Assembly (NCBI GenBank): GCA_019914945.1
Contig: CM034099.1
Span: 19,928,704 to 19,992,703, forward strand
Direction: 5' to 3'
DNA length: 64,000 nucleotides
Origin: Typha latifolia
Taxonomy: Eukaryota > Streptophyta > Magnoliopsida > Poales > Typhaceae
Shown here: positions 1-13,232 of the stretch, one piece after another
Position numbering within the stretch: position 1 is the stretch's first letter
Layout of the letters: the number at the start of each line of letters is the position of its first letter
Translations under genes and position numbers: made by a program
Notes under the pieces: model-generated
Database searches by the model: none
Told to the model about the DNA's origin: nothing
Seen by the model: the letters and a program-made list of their open reading frames with translations, nothing else

Positions 1-673
1 TCTCCCCAATTATCTCTAGCTTATCCTCAGCGAATCGAGACGATCTCGTTAAATCATTAACCAACTTTTCTGTTCCATGCTTGAACGCTTCAGCTCTGAA
101 CATTTCACATCCAGTTAAAATCTCAGTAAAAGAAACATTTTAAGAAATTTAACATGACATCATGCACTATGCTGGAATAACTTGGAGAGTACTTAACTGT
201 AATTGGTGGCAAAGAGTGTTAGTCTCAAGAAAGAATTCAAGAAAAATCTTTTGGTCGAAATCGCTCAACTTCTTGCGGCAATGCACCATAAGTACTCCTG
301 CGTCACAATGAGGAAACATTGACCTACCAGAGTCCTCTTGAAAGCAATTGCTGAGGTCCCATGCCAACCTTGATTGCTTCTCTTTATCAGCCATGATCTC
401 AGAACAACTAGAGAATAGATTTTGATACGCATCTTGCCAGCAATTTCTTGGTCCAATCAATTTATTCCTCGCATTCTCCAGTAACTTCACTCCTTTTGGA
501 TTATCGAGGTTTCCCATGAAGAATTCAGCAAATGGTTCTCCCACATCCTTCTTCCAAGTGCCATGGCCTGGAGGAGTTGTAGAAGAAGAGGAGGAGGAGG
601 AGGAGGAGAACCATCTAAAGCTATGACTAATGCGAAATAAACATAGTAAGGCCAACAAAAAGAGGTGATGCAT
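1..673 (-). CDS. GEX1: GEX1-like (gamete expressed 1, KAR5/Brambleberry-type) protein, 5' part only
   Basis: GEX1/KAR5/Brambleberry proteins act at the nuclear envelope in fusion of gamete nuclei and in gametophyte development. Exon 1 runs 673 to 198 and exon 2 starts at 95 and leaves the window at base 1. The join (donor GT at 197, acceptor AG before 95) reads CHQLQAEAFKHGTEKLVND in one frame. The start gives MHHLFLLALLCLFRISHS, a convincing signal peptide, followed by a serine run encoded by a GGA/GAA-rich repeat (about 585-610). Then come the family's diagnostic pieces: the PKGVKLLENAR block, the CWQDAYQNLFSSC cysteine block, and the RLAWDLSNCFQEDSGR block. I rejected the longer upstream in-frame extension to 949 because the signal peptide begins at 673. 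The C-terminal coiled coil and membrane segments lie outside the window. Identity is from remembered family motifs; confidence is high for the family. Confidence 0.85.
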
Positions 674-2284
674 ATTGCCCACAATGTGAAGATCTGAGAA
701 CTTGGATAAAAGTTTAATCTGCAACAGTCGTTTTATGCTAAAACTGAGGATTATACGTAGAATAAAGTTTCCTCTATGCCTGTAAATTTTCGCATTGTAA
801 ACCAACAGAGGAAACTTATTATTAATGACGTAAGAAAAAGGAAAGAGAAGCACCGACTTGATCAATCCAATAATAATAGGAAAAACGAAATATTCTGACA
901 ACAAATCTTTGTATAAACTAGTGTTCAAACATGGTAACTTGCAGTGCAACGAGACCTATTCTTAATCCATCCTGGAATTAATTAACCAGTATCCCCCTCA
1001 TGGAAACAAATCTACCAAGGCAAGTATAAGAAGGAATAACATTTAAACTTGATTGAAGGAAACAATGGAAGCTTCCAACAATTGTCATATAAAGGCTTTT
1101 CTTCTCAAAGTTTTCTCAGCCAACCATGAAGAACAAAAATTTGTTACCCGGATTCATCAATATAACAAAATTCCCCTGCTCTTTTCTTTATCTATCCTTT
1201 AGTAAAGCGAGCTTCAGTAAACATGCATGGTCTCAGAACTTCGGAGTTAGAACATAAACAGAAGAGAAAGACTTAACTTTGGAACATATATATGAGAGAG
1301 AGATAGAGAGAGAGAGAGAGATGCCTCTCTGTCTTCCAATAGTTTACGAAGAGTCGTACTAAATATATGTCTCATAGACGATGAGATGTGAAGAGATGCG
1401 TGCCGTTTAGGGACGGTTGTTAAGTGAAAGGATGTCACGTCCGCAGAATATTGGTAGTTTAACTAATTAGTGCTTAATTTATTGCTGCTAAATGAGGGCA
1501 GATTCAATAAATATGGTAGGAAGTTATAGGTAATTAATGTGATTTGGTATAATTAATACTTCCCCTGTGAAAACTCTCTGTTCATTTTTCTTTTTATCTT
1601 GTTTCAGCTCGATATGTTAAAAACCATTTAAATTGAAAAGGTTGAAAGAAGAATAGAAACCAAATTGAAGAAAATTCATTAGCAAAGTATTCACAAATTT
1701 TGAGTAGATTCAAATGGACTCACATAGTAGATAAAAGGTTCTTTTATACCACAGTGCCAAATAATAAAACTAAACCAAATCAAGAACATGAGTGATCTTT
1801 ATAACCAGAAGAAAGAAATGCATAACCCTCCATATGTGAGAAAAAAGAGAGACCTTTCCAAATGAAACGAAGGCTGACAGTACTGAATGCTGCTTAGGAC
1901 GACATCATTTGTTTTCATTTAAAATGAATACTAAAGTCGTAGTTTATAGACAAACATGTGTTTATAATACTACATTGACAACTACAAGCAAGCTGAAAAT
2001 GTTGCTCTCACCCATCAGAAAACAAAGAGCCCACAATAACTCTGAACTATATATATGTACCTGCCACCGACATTTTAACAATGCTGTTCATGCAATATGA
2101 ACTGATTCACAACATTGCTTAGTTGATCCCTTCTGAAATGAACCAATGCCAATGCAGCAACATCACAAGTGGTTGCAGAAATATTTGCTGCAAAAAAAAA
2201 AGACCAAAAGAGGAGATCTGCATCGGTCAACAAACTACCAGAAAGTTCTTTGATTTTGTTCCGCTATCACCTCTAGATGTTTGC
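674..2284. other. Intergenic: GEX1 upstream region and TBL gene 3' flank
   Basis: No supportable gene. It holds a GA-rich microsatellite near 1293-1321 and otherwise AT-rich sequence. The GEX1 promoter and the 3'UTR of the acetyltransferase gene must lie here. Short open frames in this stretch show no family resemblance. Confidence 0.5.
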
Positions 2285-4203
2285 TTATAATTGTGCAGCA
2301 AGGATCTCATTCCATGTATCAGGAATACCTGGTAGGCACCAATGCAAGCAGTCCTGGACACCTTCTGCAGCTTTAATACTGTACCTTGAAATATGTCCCT
2401 CATCCCTCAATTGTGATAGAGCAGTAATGTCCAAAAGCTTAATCCCTGTGCCATTCACAGCTCCCTCAGCATCAGCATCATCAGAATGATCCTGAGAAAC
2501 AGTATTTCCACCTGCTAGGGAACTCATACTGTCACACCTACCTCCAGTATTCCAGTCACCATTGAAGAAATGCCTAGGAGATATTGATCTGAAAAATATT
2601 TTTAGCCGTGGATGATGAGGGAGCTGAGAATTCAACCACTTTACAGTACTGTGAATAGCAAACTTTTTGGCGTTCCAAATCTGTGCAATTTTTCTATTGG
2701 TATTTGGAGCTCCTCGAACATACATTTCCCACCTGTTTGCATTAAGTTTCCCTCTATTCCAGTGGTGCCCAGAGTTAAGAACCAGAACATCAAATTTATG
2801 AAGATTCTGCTCCAAAAATGCCGGAGGGCGGTCGAGGTGCATAGCATAACTTGTAGCTGGGTCTGCTACATTCAGAGGCTCCAATTCACACAGGGTTGAT
2901 GACCAATAGAATAGAATGGTAGTATTGGTTCTTGGGAATCTATAAGCCCAACCGTTTGGTCTCTTAGCGCCAAGTTCTTGAACAAAACCATAAGCTCCAC
3001 CAACATCTTCTGCATCTGGGCTTTCTTTTCCAACCATACACATAATTGACTGGAACATCTGTCTTCCTAAAGAATCACCGACATAAGCAATTGTTTTGTC
3101 CTGCATCCTGGAATCCATCTTAATTAGCTGGAGTTCAAAGCACAAATTTCCTTCTACTAAGCTTTTAATAAATAAATATCATCAATAGCATATTCACACT
3201 CATGAATCTGTGGTATAATGCATTCAGAATCAGCAAAAATGTTGTACCTTCTCAAGAATTCAGAACCTTCAAATTCTGGCATCTTGCAACCTTCAGGTTG
3301 CCATTTGAATTTCTCATAGGAGAAATCTACGCGTTGAGTCAATCTACAAGCCCACATCTCAGAGAGCCATCGTTTACATCCAAAACCAGAATACAACGGT
3401 CTTCTGTCATCCGCAATCCATTTTCCCTTCCCATAGTTACATCCTACATATTTGCTCAGAACCTTCAGACATTTCAAAATCTAAAGAACTACATGTCATT
3501 AAAAAAACTTATTTTAGAGGAAAAATAGAACTGAAAAGTATAATTAGAAATACAGTCTAAACATATATGTATAACTGAGCTAACATAGAATTTCAAAATA
3601 AATAATTAGATATAAGGAGTCATAAGGCAAGTAACATGGCTGCAGATTTTCGTGAATCACTATGAAAATATTAAACCAAGTGATGACATCTACCTGTTAC
3701 AACAGAAAAGGGAAAGGACCAAAGAATGTAATCGAGTATAAAAATAAAAATTACCTTCCCTCTCCTGCGGTATTGTTTCTGTATCCTTTTTTGCTGTGTT
3801 GGATGAGCTTATTATTGAGGAACCCAGTGGTGATTCAGTGAGAACTTTTTCTGCTCCCTCAGTCAATGGCCTCACAAATGTATCTGTATTTGGAAAATCT
3901 TCCTCTGAAGAGGGATGATGATGTTCGTATCTCGAGCGAGCTACTGAAGAATTAATAATAGCAGGGCAAACCACAAAAGAACAAAGTGAATCAACCAAGG
4001 AGAAAAGAGAGAGAAGATGGTATCTCTAGAGATAAAAAATTAAACAAACCTGGAGGAAACAATGCCAATGTATCTGGTGGTAGGATGAAAGCAGATTGAT
4101 GTGATGCTTTCTCCCATCCCCAAACAAGAAGTATCGTGCTGAGAGCGATAACAATGATCTTAAGTTGGTTACCTCTCACTCCATTTAAGCTCCCCAATTT
4201 CAT
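2285..4203 (-). CDS. TBL14-like: Trichome birefringence-like (TBL14/15/16 subgroup) polysaccharide O-acetyltransferase
   Basis: TBL proteins are Golgi type II membrane enzymes that O-acetylate cell-wall polysaccharides (xylan, mannan, pectin, depending on member). Exons: 4203-4050, 3943-3755, 3443-3248, 3107-2285. They sum to 1362 nt, giving 453 aa. Features in order: a short cytoplasmic N-terminus and a membrane anchor (about residues 14-30), a variable Ser/Glu-rich stem, then the TBL domain opening at CNYGKGKW with the [12 protein letters not shown] block. The GDS esterase motif ([19 protein letters not shown]) places the nucleophile near Ser192. The C-terminal DxxH motif (DCLHWC, about Asp432/His435) ends the protein at [13 protein letters not shown]. 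The exon 3-4 join is forced by frame: the acceptor just before 3107 gives [14 protein letters not shown], as expected. All catalytic motifs are intact. The acceptor polymer cannot be told from sequence. Confidence 0.9.
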
Positions 4204-5035
4204 CCCTTTATTGATTTACCAAAAGGCAAACTGCACCTGTTCTGTGTCGAATGTACCTAGGAACCCTCCACATATTATTGAGACACAATTGGCTTAAGCA
4301 TACAACTGTTCCAATAACAAGAAGAGCAGAACTTAGAAACTCTTCATTAACCCAATTGATCTATAATACCACATTACAAAATAAACGCAGGAGTGAAGAA
4401 TTATCCAACAAAAGGGCACTTCAAAAGATCATTTGGAACACAAAAGCCTCCAATTCCCTCGTCCAGTAAAAGTGTACTGTAAAAATGTATTAGTTCTATC
4501 TTCCTTGGGTCAAACCAGCCACTTAAGTTTTTACCAAAGCACTATGTGAAGTCACAACGTAAACATGGTAGAAAATTTCACAACTTAAAGGAGGTATCTC
4601 GCCATCTCCACTCAATAGAATCTTAAATTTACTTTACCTAAAAGGAGGATTCCAGGCTTTCAAGTACAGTGATTATTTCTAATTCGGATAGCACAATAAT
4701 AGATCAAAACACGTATTAAAATATACAGTACAGGAAAAGGGAAGAACCTCAGAATATCGCTATCACTCTTTAATCGGACAAAATGAAGAGGAATAAAACT
4801 TAGCAATCTTACCGCAATGGTGAATATTACTCTCGTCAGAGTAGAATACTTTCAGAATCGATCCAAAAATTATTCTTTACGGCGATTCCAACTACCAACC
4901 CCAATTAAAACGAAGAAGAAAAAGGACTGGAAAGGGGGAAGCTACAACCGAGAGAGGGAGAGGGGGGCTGGAAATTGGGGCTTTCATGCAGTCGACCGCT
5001 TATCTCTCATTCGCTGAGAGAGAGAGAGATGTTAG
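4204..5035 (-). promoter_or_regulatory. Probable 5'UTR with an intron for the TBL gene
   Basis: A good acceptor (tgcag, AG at 4232-4231) lies 27 bases upstream of the TBL start codon, and a good donor (CG|GTAAG, GT at 4812-4811) lies further upstream. Together they suggest a 5'UTR exon (about 5030-4813), an intron (4812-4231) and a short second UTR piece. A GA/CT-rich tract near 5017-5030 could mark the core promoter. This is inferred from splice signals only. Confidence 0.45.
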
Positions 5036-6560
5036 TTCTTTTTTCTTTTTAAAATTTTTAATTATCTGGAATGAATAAGTTATATAGAAAAAGTGAACGG
5101 ATTGCCGTTAACTTCTGCAGTCCAACTGTTTCTATGACGATGGTTACCAAAAAGAGGGAAGGATCAATACGACCCTTCCAAACTGTTTCTATGATTTATT
5201 TTGCAATTTGAATAACGATCCAGATCATGTTCCTTTGGATGACTGAGAATTGCGATTAAAATTGTTCAAGGTACAATAATTCTAGGAATACAAACAGCTA
5301 GATGTTTCACAAGATCCGATTTAAATTATAATTATTTTTAGACCGCTTTTTTTGTATCGTAGAAATAATTATTTATCAATCGGTTTGATGAAGATTTAAT
5401 GACTAAGATCCTCAATGATATAATAGGAATGAAATAAAATTTAAAGATATTACTGCTTCAATAGATAATTATTATTTTACTTTGCACATTATTTTTTGAT
5501 AATTATATTATATTAATAATTTATTAAGTAAAAGATACACATATCATTAACTGAGAGTAATATATATATATATATATCAGAATAAGAGTATTGATGACTT
5601 TTTATAATTAACTTGATAAAAGTTTAACTAAATTTTATCTCTTTGATTATTTTTTATTATTTACATATATTTCTCATTAGTTTAAGATTAATTTAAATTA
5701 AATTTAATAATAAATAGAGATAGAGAATAATATTTAAATTGAAGTCTATCTCCAAAGAATCAAATTTAAATTATTTAATATTAAATAATATTTCTTATAA
5801 TTAAGATTAATCATATCTATTACGATCATATTTATAAAAAAAATCTTAACAGAAGAAAAAATATATATAATCTAAAAGTTATGCAAACGTAATCAAATTA
5901 TCTTAAATCAGTATCCGGTGTAAAAACGGGCTATCTTATTTTTATCACCATTATTGTCGCACCAGCATGGTGCTCTCTTCTTAAAAACAGTAGTCGAAAA
6001 ATCCAGTTTGAAATTTTGGAGGCTTGAACTGATTTGAAACTTCCAGTAGAAAATAGAAGTTGTAAATCAAATAATTAATAAGAACTTTTAGTCAGTCCAT
6101 TCTGATAAGAAAAACAACTGAGATTTTCTAAAGCAGTGGTTGTCATTGCCCTTAATCCGGCTCGAAACTAGCCCTTAGGACACCTCATCTATATAAGCAT
6201 ACTTACATTCTTCATATGTGTTCATGGTTTCCCTATACGTTTCCAGCAAAGGCATGAAACCAAGTACTTTTGAGTTGAAGAGAAGCTGAAGCGCAACCAA
6301 GTTCCACACCCGAGAATTAACTTTTGCTAGCATACTAAAGAAATTAGAAGTAAATGGAAGAACAAGATAATTATGCACAAATATCATAATGGGACAGTGA
6401 TTTATATATAGATGGGATTTTATCTCTTTCTTACATCCTGCAAAATAATTCACATAATATAGTCCAATACACCATCCTATCCAATACAATGTGTACAGAT
6501 CCAATAGTCCTTTCGTGCTCTAGGTACAAATAAGAAAGAAGCATCTATTCCGTGGCTTCT
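5036..6560. other. AT-rich intergenic region
   Basis: No gene supported. The sequence is very AT-rich, with a short TA tract near 5563-5577. The last few hundred bases before 6561 should be the 3'UTR of the cysteine protease. An open frame at 6175-6504 on the minus strand resembles nothing I recognise. Confidence 0.5.
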
Positions 6561-9394
6561 CTAAGCAGCAATAATTGGATAGGAGGAACAAGTAGCAAGA
6601 CCTGCAAAAACCTCATCACAATCAGAATTCAAGTTTGGATATCTGTCCTAAAATTTTGAGCCTTGGAACCATGTCTACAATAGCTCATATGTCCTTAAGA
6701 ATGTCAGTTACTCGTAGAAGAAGTATGCCTGAGCTTTGGCAAACATTGAGTAAAGCTTCTTACCGCACATGTTCTTCCCCAGCTCCATTTTGAAGTAGCC
6801 ATCAAGACCCCAGTCAGCTCCCCATGAGTTCTTGATTAGCCAATATGGAACACCATCCTCCACCCCATAACCAACAGCGAGAACAGCATGGTTCACATCC
6901 TATGCATCGGATGAGAGTTAAGACACTTTAGTGGGCATGGAAGTTGAGTGAATAAGAACATCGCAGTTTCCTACTCATCATTTACCATAGCAAAATAACT
7001 ATTTACAAGCAAAGCAGCTGATTTTAGTTGAAAGCACCAATTACTACAGATATGTTGCCCATAGAAATTTACAAATGTTGACAAGAAAAGGGGAAATAGG
7101 CGACTTTCTTATCTTAAACAAGCATAAGGAATGATTGAATGTTAGATAACTCACAGTAGGAGCATTGCCACATGTTTCACTAGAAAAAACTCCAGCTTTG
7201 TATAATCTGAATTCCTTGATCACTTGAAATGCAACACTAACTGGACGAACCACTCCAACTGCATGCTTCAACTCGTCTTCGGCACCCTTTCCAGATAGTG
7301 AGGAAGAAGATCAATCAACTTAGATGATCAGCATTTAATTCAAAAATTTGTAAGCAACAACCTTTGACATTCTTGGTTTATACTTCATAGAGGAAATATT
7401 ATCTGGCAACCATATAAATATATAATTGAAAGAAGGTGGAAAGAAGAAGGATATATGTTCCTCACCATGGTGATGTTAACCGAGTCAAGAACCTTAACAC
7501 CAACATTCTCGGGTTTAAAGCTACAAATACCATTGACTCCAGTATAAGGGTACGACTCCTCTGTGTCAAGGCCTCCGTTGTACTTTATATACTGAAAGGC
7601 TTGTGATGGCAGCCCACCGTTGCAGCCAAAGTTATTGTATCCATAGGCACAGTCGACCAGCTGCTGCTCAGACAGTAAGATGGGCTTTCCAGTAGCTTGT
7701 GTATATGCTGCCTCAAGCGCCCCTGTTGTGCTGCCAGTTTGAGCATCAATATTATCAGAACTTTAAGATTTACATCTGGAAAATCTCAGATTATTGCACT
7801 AGGATGAAAGAATTATTCTTTCCATATTAATAGTCTGAAAAAGTAACCGATGGATGATGTAAAGAAAATTTAATATTGAATAAAGAAAATCTTTGGATTT
7901 TAAATAGTGAGTGTTGGTGATTAGGAATTTAGATGTCTGCAGAGCATCGATAAATTTGTAAAATATCTTGATACTGAACCTATGCAGTTGGATATATGCA
8001 ACCACTTGAGTCTAGCTTTCACTGTTATTCATATATGAGCTATCACCTCTTGGTCTTCGTTTTTCATTAATTTGGTCTATTTAAACTTTAAAGCCACCTA
8101 ATTGACTGGATGCCATTGAAACTTGCTAAAATGAAGTACAAGGAGACTATAAATGGGCACTAAAGTTGGTAATAATATTTGTTTAATAAGGATAGAGACG
8201 AATCAAGATACCTAATAAATCAGCCTGATTTATACAACCATTCATAAATGTGATAGTACTTGGATATCTAGCATTATTCAAGAAAATTAAAAAATATTTA
8301 GCACTCAGGCAAATGAAAGTCAAAGTTTTCTATTTCCAACACAGTTTCAGCATTCTCCCTAACTCAGACTCATGGTTAGCAAAGACATGACAAAATTAAT
8401 TGCATGAGTTCACAAAATTAGGAGGCTATCACTTATCACAACATATCATCGATTGGTCAAAGTGACTCATAAATGCAACCTAATCAGCAAACAAATATTT
8501 GTTATAGAGGAGGATCAAAGTTCCACAATTTTCATAATGTGAGAAACTGGTTACTGCTCATGAGAACAAACTATAATTGCAGTCTAAAGACTACATCAAG
8601 AATATTAATTTAATTTAGTCAATCCGAAGGAGAAGCAAGCATCCGTTACCTAAAAGTCCAGCATGATCCACAGTGCCTCTGATCTTTCACCGGACTAATT
8701 ATCCCATCCTCTCTCCAGTCTTTCTGCAAGGGCAACTTCGTAAATCCAAAAATCAATCAACAAAAACGAGAACCGAAAAATTTATTAATCTCTCTCTCTC
8801 TCGTACCGTTTCGGGGAGAACCGTATCCGTCAACCTGTGGTTCCCTTTCAACGTAGCCGAGCAGTTCTGCGGTGCGCCGAGCCGGCTCCCCCGGAACTCC
8901 TCCCAGCTCAGATCCGCGAACCCTACATCACCGATCAAACGGCCAAGGTTAACCCGAGACAACCAACGGTTACGATCGAAATATGTGGCAAATCTTACGG
9001 TTGATCCCGAGCTTGTAAGATAGCCCCTTCCTATTGGTCGATCTGATCAGCTCCAAGCTCTCCGCAAAGATCCCAAACCTCAGCTTGATCTCCTCCACGC
9101 TCTCATATCTCTTCCCATACCTAAATAGATTTTTTTTTTTTAAAAAAAGGACACGATTAGGGAAGATCGAGACCGTCAGATCGTCAATAAGTGGTCGAGA
9201 TGCTACCTCTTGGCGAAGCGGGCGAAGTGGAGCGCTTCCCTGGTGCGGCCGAGGACGGCGAGGAGGGACGACTCGAGAGAGCCGATCCGATCGGTGACGG
9301 AGCGGATCGGGTTGGACTCGTCGAAGTCGGTCCGGGCCGCCGCCGAGGAAATGGAAAAGACGGTGAGTAGGAGGAAGATGATAAGGCGAGCCAT
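6561..9394 (-). CDS. ALP: Aleurain-like (cathepsin H-type) vacuolar papain-family cysteine protease
   Basis: Eight exons: 9394-9207, 9120-8999, 8922-8807, 8723-8650, 7730-7466, 7286-7155, 6899-6764, 6601-6561. They total 1074 nt and 357 aa, the usual aleurain length. In order: a signal peptide ([20 protein letters not shown]), the NPIR vacuolar sorting motif (residues 28-31), an I29 prodomain ([15 protein letters not shown]), and the peptidase C1A domain from about residue 140. Catalytic residues are present: Gln157 (KDQ), Cys163 (CGSCWTF), His303 ([11 protein letters not shown]) and Asn323 (KNSWGADWG). The protein ends [13 protein letters not shown]. Cathepsin H-type enzymes are aminopeptidases with some endopeptidase activity in lytic vacuoles. 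An in-frame ATG eight codons upstream (9418) would spoil the signal peptide and lies very close to the predicted TSS, so I chose 9394. The 919-bp fourth intron is the longest. Nothing looks broken. Confidence 0.93.
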
Positions 9395-9454
9395 GTGGCC
9401 GGCGACGCTTGGCTCCAAAGATGAAGGGGGGAGGCAAAAGTTGCTGCGCTTCGC

Positions 9455-9462
9455 TTTTTATA
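9455..9462 (-). promoter_or_regulatory. TATA box of the aleurain-like gene
   Basis: The minus strand reads TATAAAAA here, about 60 bases upstream of the chosen ATG. This predicts a transcription start near 9430 and a short leader of a few tens of bases. Confidence 0.6.
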
Positions 9463-10932
9463 GAGCCAAAGAGCGGATATATACGCAGTATTATACGGTG
9501 ACGCAATTCATGACGTTTTAAACGTGATGTGATTGCAATTGCTTAATGCCCGATATAACCTTCATGTGTACCGTTGGATTTCGTTCTTGGGTTCTTAATA
9601 TTGGGATTTTTGTAATTTTAGGTAATAGATATTTTTTTTAAGGTAATAGATCCTGGATACAATAATTTTTGACCAAACTAGTACCTCCTAAACATTATTT
9701 ATTAAAAATACACCACATGCAAAACTTAATATTATATATTTTTTATAACGCTCACTAAAATGTAGAACTTATTATATGAATTTGCTAAATTACTCAATGT
9801 TTCATGTATGACAGTAAAAAAAAAACTAAAACAAAGACTTAGTTTAAGTTGATAGTATTTGGTCTAGAAATTGAAGCGCTAACAAGATCGGTAGTTTACA
9901 CAAATAAATTGCTAATAAAATTAGTGTTTCAATTTTATTTATATGTTTAATTTGAAAAAGTGCTTACATATAAAATTCTAACAAGAAAGTAGAACAGCAA
10001 AGTTCATCAGCATTTTACTAGTACCTATAGAAAAAGCAAATCCCTATTAAATTTAAAGTGTAATTTATTTTAGTAAATAAAATTTAGGAGACAGGCTAGT
10101 TTAGTAAAAAGCTACTGGATATTTTTATAAAACGTGAATAACTCGGATTGGCTGCGCTGGACCCAATTCCAGCCATGAATCGAAGATGGAGGAACCGTTT
10201 CTCGTTGCTAAAGAAAAATGGTGGAACTTAGTGATAACTGAGTAATTTGCATGAAACTTTTTATTGAAGCAAATGGGATTGATTATTCCAGTGAAAATGA
10301 CACTGGATCTTAGTAAATCAATGGTGCCATAAAGTCGAAACTCCAACTGTTAGTACAAAAAATTAATCTAGTTTATAATCTAAGTGGGCTCTCGAGTTAT
10401 AAAAAGAAACATAGATGTAGTTATATTTGTCCTCTCTAATTTATTTAATACGACTTCCCAGCATATCTAATACCTTAGAATATCTTATAAAAAATTTAAA
10501 AAAAAAAAACCTTAGAATAGGTTGGTGAGATGCGACAAAAGCTTTGAGGTCTAGTGTGACTGCGGAACTACAAGGAGAGTGCGGATCCAACGTGGCCCAA
10601 ATATATTTATCATACAACAAAGCATCCACGTCAGCAGGCTGGCTTATTACCTCCTGCATCACTCAACAAGACTTCTCTCACTAGTTTCTATTCTTAACGC
10701 TAGTTAATGTCACGTTTAGCCAATAGGAAGTTAGAGTCGATTGAAATTTTTTTATGGCCTTCATTGTCGTGGTCTTGGACTCGTTCGAACCCATCCAGAT
10801 TAGATTCCGTAAAGATTTACAACTCTTTTACTATTGGTTGAATTCCACATCAACCAAAGTGATTCCTTTGTTTACACTACCAGTTGATGGGAGGTGCAAC
10901 ATAAGGATTAATATATCACATAATATCTTTTA

Positions 10933-11314
10933 GCTCTTGTTTGTTTGAGTTCAGTGTTTCTCTAACTTAGTCTGGCACTCTTAGACAAATTCAATAACTA
11001 AATATTTTTTAACCTTTTTTTTATCTCTAACCAAGTTTACTCCTCAAAAATTAAAATTAAAAATTTAAATGATTTTAATTTTAGATTTGACATTAAATAA
11101 ATCTATCAAATTTATTATTAAAGTCAAAAAATATTTTAATCTATTAATTTTATATATTGTTTATTTTTCACCAAAATTAATATTTTTTTTTTACTTTTTA
11201 ACATCACAACAAAGATAATAATTTTCTTAGCCCAATTTAAAATACTTAAATCAACACTGACAAATAAGATTAGCTAATTAAGTTTGAAACTTAGCCTCAA
11301 ACCGAAATACGGCC
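10933..11314. mobile_element. MITE-like element, same family as 36785-36951
   Basis: The left end reads about GCTCTTGTTTGTTTGAG and the right end ends CTCAAACCGAAATACGGCC, so the ends are imperfect inverted repeats. The internal right half (ataagattagctaatt followed by aacttagcctcaaacc) closely matches the right half of the better-defined element at 36785-36951. No clear target duplication is visible at this copy. Confidence 0.4.
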
Positions 11315-11936
11315 AATAAACTATCATATCAACTTGGTTGGGATATCAATCAAATACCGAGGCCTTCTAGGCGTATTGAAATATTGATTCTAGAATTTGA
11401 TATGGGCTTGGATTTGTGTATCACTCTTATATCCAAATCTATATACTCATCTATTGAAGAGATTCTTATCCTAATCTACTTTCGATAAATATCCAAATAA
11501 TTTAAATACTATGGAAATAGTAACAGACTACATTATCCGTAAGTTTATATTTATTATGCATTTTTAAAGGATAGTGACATATAGACCTGCATGAAACCAT
11601 TTTTAAGTAGATTCCTCTTTTATTAGTTTAATTTTTCATGGTATATTGTATGTAAAAAAATTTTATTAAATTTTTTTTATATGAGTGTCACATTATCAAT
11701 TTTATGCAATATATTAACCGTTTTAATCTTATTTAAAAAAAGAGAGAAGTTAAAGGTAGAAAAAATTAAATATTTTTATTAATATTATTGACGGAGAGAA
11801 CTATTAGATAGTCGAAAAATCAAAATATCACGAAAATAAATGAAAGTCCGAAAGTCTAAGTATAATTATCTAAACTGCAATCATAAGTCTGAGCGCTCTC
11901 ATAAAAAAATTAAAAAACACACACAAGCACAAATAA

Positions 11937-11974
11937 GAATAATAATAATAATAATAAATAAATAAATAAATAAT
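11937..11974. repeat. (AAT)n/(AAAT)n microsatellite
   Basis: Simple tandem AAT repeats pass directly into AAAT repeats. Confidence 0.8.
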
Positions 11975-13090
11975 TGTGAATAGGAATTGAAATTAGAATT
12001 TATCCACGTATAAAATATGCTAATGTAAGACACAAATCTTGCTATGCTGTCTCTCACAGAGCATAACCTTTCTTTTCTCTGTTCCCTTCTCCACGTTCAT
12101 ATGTACGCGTTAACGTTGATTAGAATGGATTCAATCATCGTGCAAAATAAGGAGGCTTCAATCTGGGGACTGGAAAAACCTACTTCTCAACTCAAACTGC
12201 GGCTAGATTTCTTTTTTGTTCCCGTAGTTTTCTGTGGGCGGACACCGGACAAGCTAGTCTTTGTTTATAGTTTCTTCTCAGATATTTTTCTTCTCTGCTG
12301 CAATTGGATAGGATTGAAGTTGGTACAAAGCCAGTTTCCGGATGACCCGGTCTCATATAAATATTCAAACTAGGTTGGTTTGGTAGCACTTCTGCAACTG
12401 CAGTTTCATATTGGTGCCACCTCAGTATATAAATTGGCAGATTTGACCTGCATTTTTACCCGATTATTAATCGTTAAATCTAAATATATTATCCGATTAG
12501 ATGTAAACAGAGCGTCATCTATGATAACGATAATTACAAATTAATGCATTTGTTCGTGTGCTTCTCCTACTAGTAATCCAAGCTTGTTTGTTTAATAGGT
12601 GAAAGAGACTAATTGAACTCTCCCATCCCAATTAGAGCTCAACAACCAATCGCATACCGAAAGAAACCATGGCGGATGGCAAATCTACTACTAGTAGTTC
12701 ATTGGCTAATATTGGTTGGTGGAAGTCCACATCTCTTTGTTCATCAAAGGCGTGTGGCCGTGTGGGGTTAATTTAAAAGAATAATATTCTAAGATTGCAC
12801 TCCTAAGATTTTTCCATGGCACACAGTGTTCTTGGGGTGATCCTAATCTTGAAAGAAGAACCCATTTTTCATTTTCTGTTGCTTTGCTCTTGGGAATTTG
12901 AAGTATATCCTCATAAGGAAGTAATTAATCTTTGCTTGTAGTCAACCCTCAACCTATATGTTTCTTTAACACAAGCTCATGCACTTGTTTAATAGTTTAA
13001 CATGCTATACCACTCAACTCCTTTCCTACATTCTAAGTTCCCCCACAGTTTTCTTTTCTCATTCACAGAGTCTCGAGGAAAACCAACCAT

Positions 13091-13099
13091 TATATAAAG
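13091..13099 (+). promoter_or_regulatory. TATA box of the RLCK gene
   Basis: TATATAAAG, about 140 bases before the ATG at 13233. It is the only strong TATA motif near the start. Confidence 0.5.
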
Positions 13100-13232
13100 T
13101 AGAACACAGCAACTATTGCAGCTATGAGCAAGCCTCTATATAATCTTTCCGAGATATTTCAACCTTCCTCAAGGCATCTGCTCCTCCTTATCCCTTAGGA
13201 AATAGATAGGCAGCTTAGCTTTATATGCAAGG

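Larger units (their letters stand above)
9463..13090. other. Intergenic region with MITE copy and A/T microsatellites
   Basis: No gene supported. It contains one copy of a MITE family (listed separately, 10933-11314) and an AAT/AAAT simple repeat at about 11937-11974. The open frame at 12044-12373 has no recognisable domain and sits in ordinary AT-rich DNA, so it is left out. Confidence 0.45.

Noticed and set aside
674..949. N-terminal extension of the GEX1-like frame
   Set aside because: The downstream ATG at 673 begins a good signal peptide; the extension has no family support.
12044..12373. 109-codon plus-strand open frame
   Set aside because: No domain, and composition like the surrounding AT-rich DNA.
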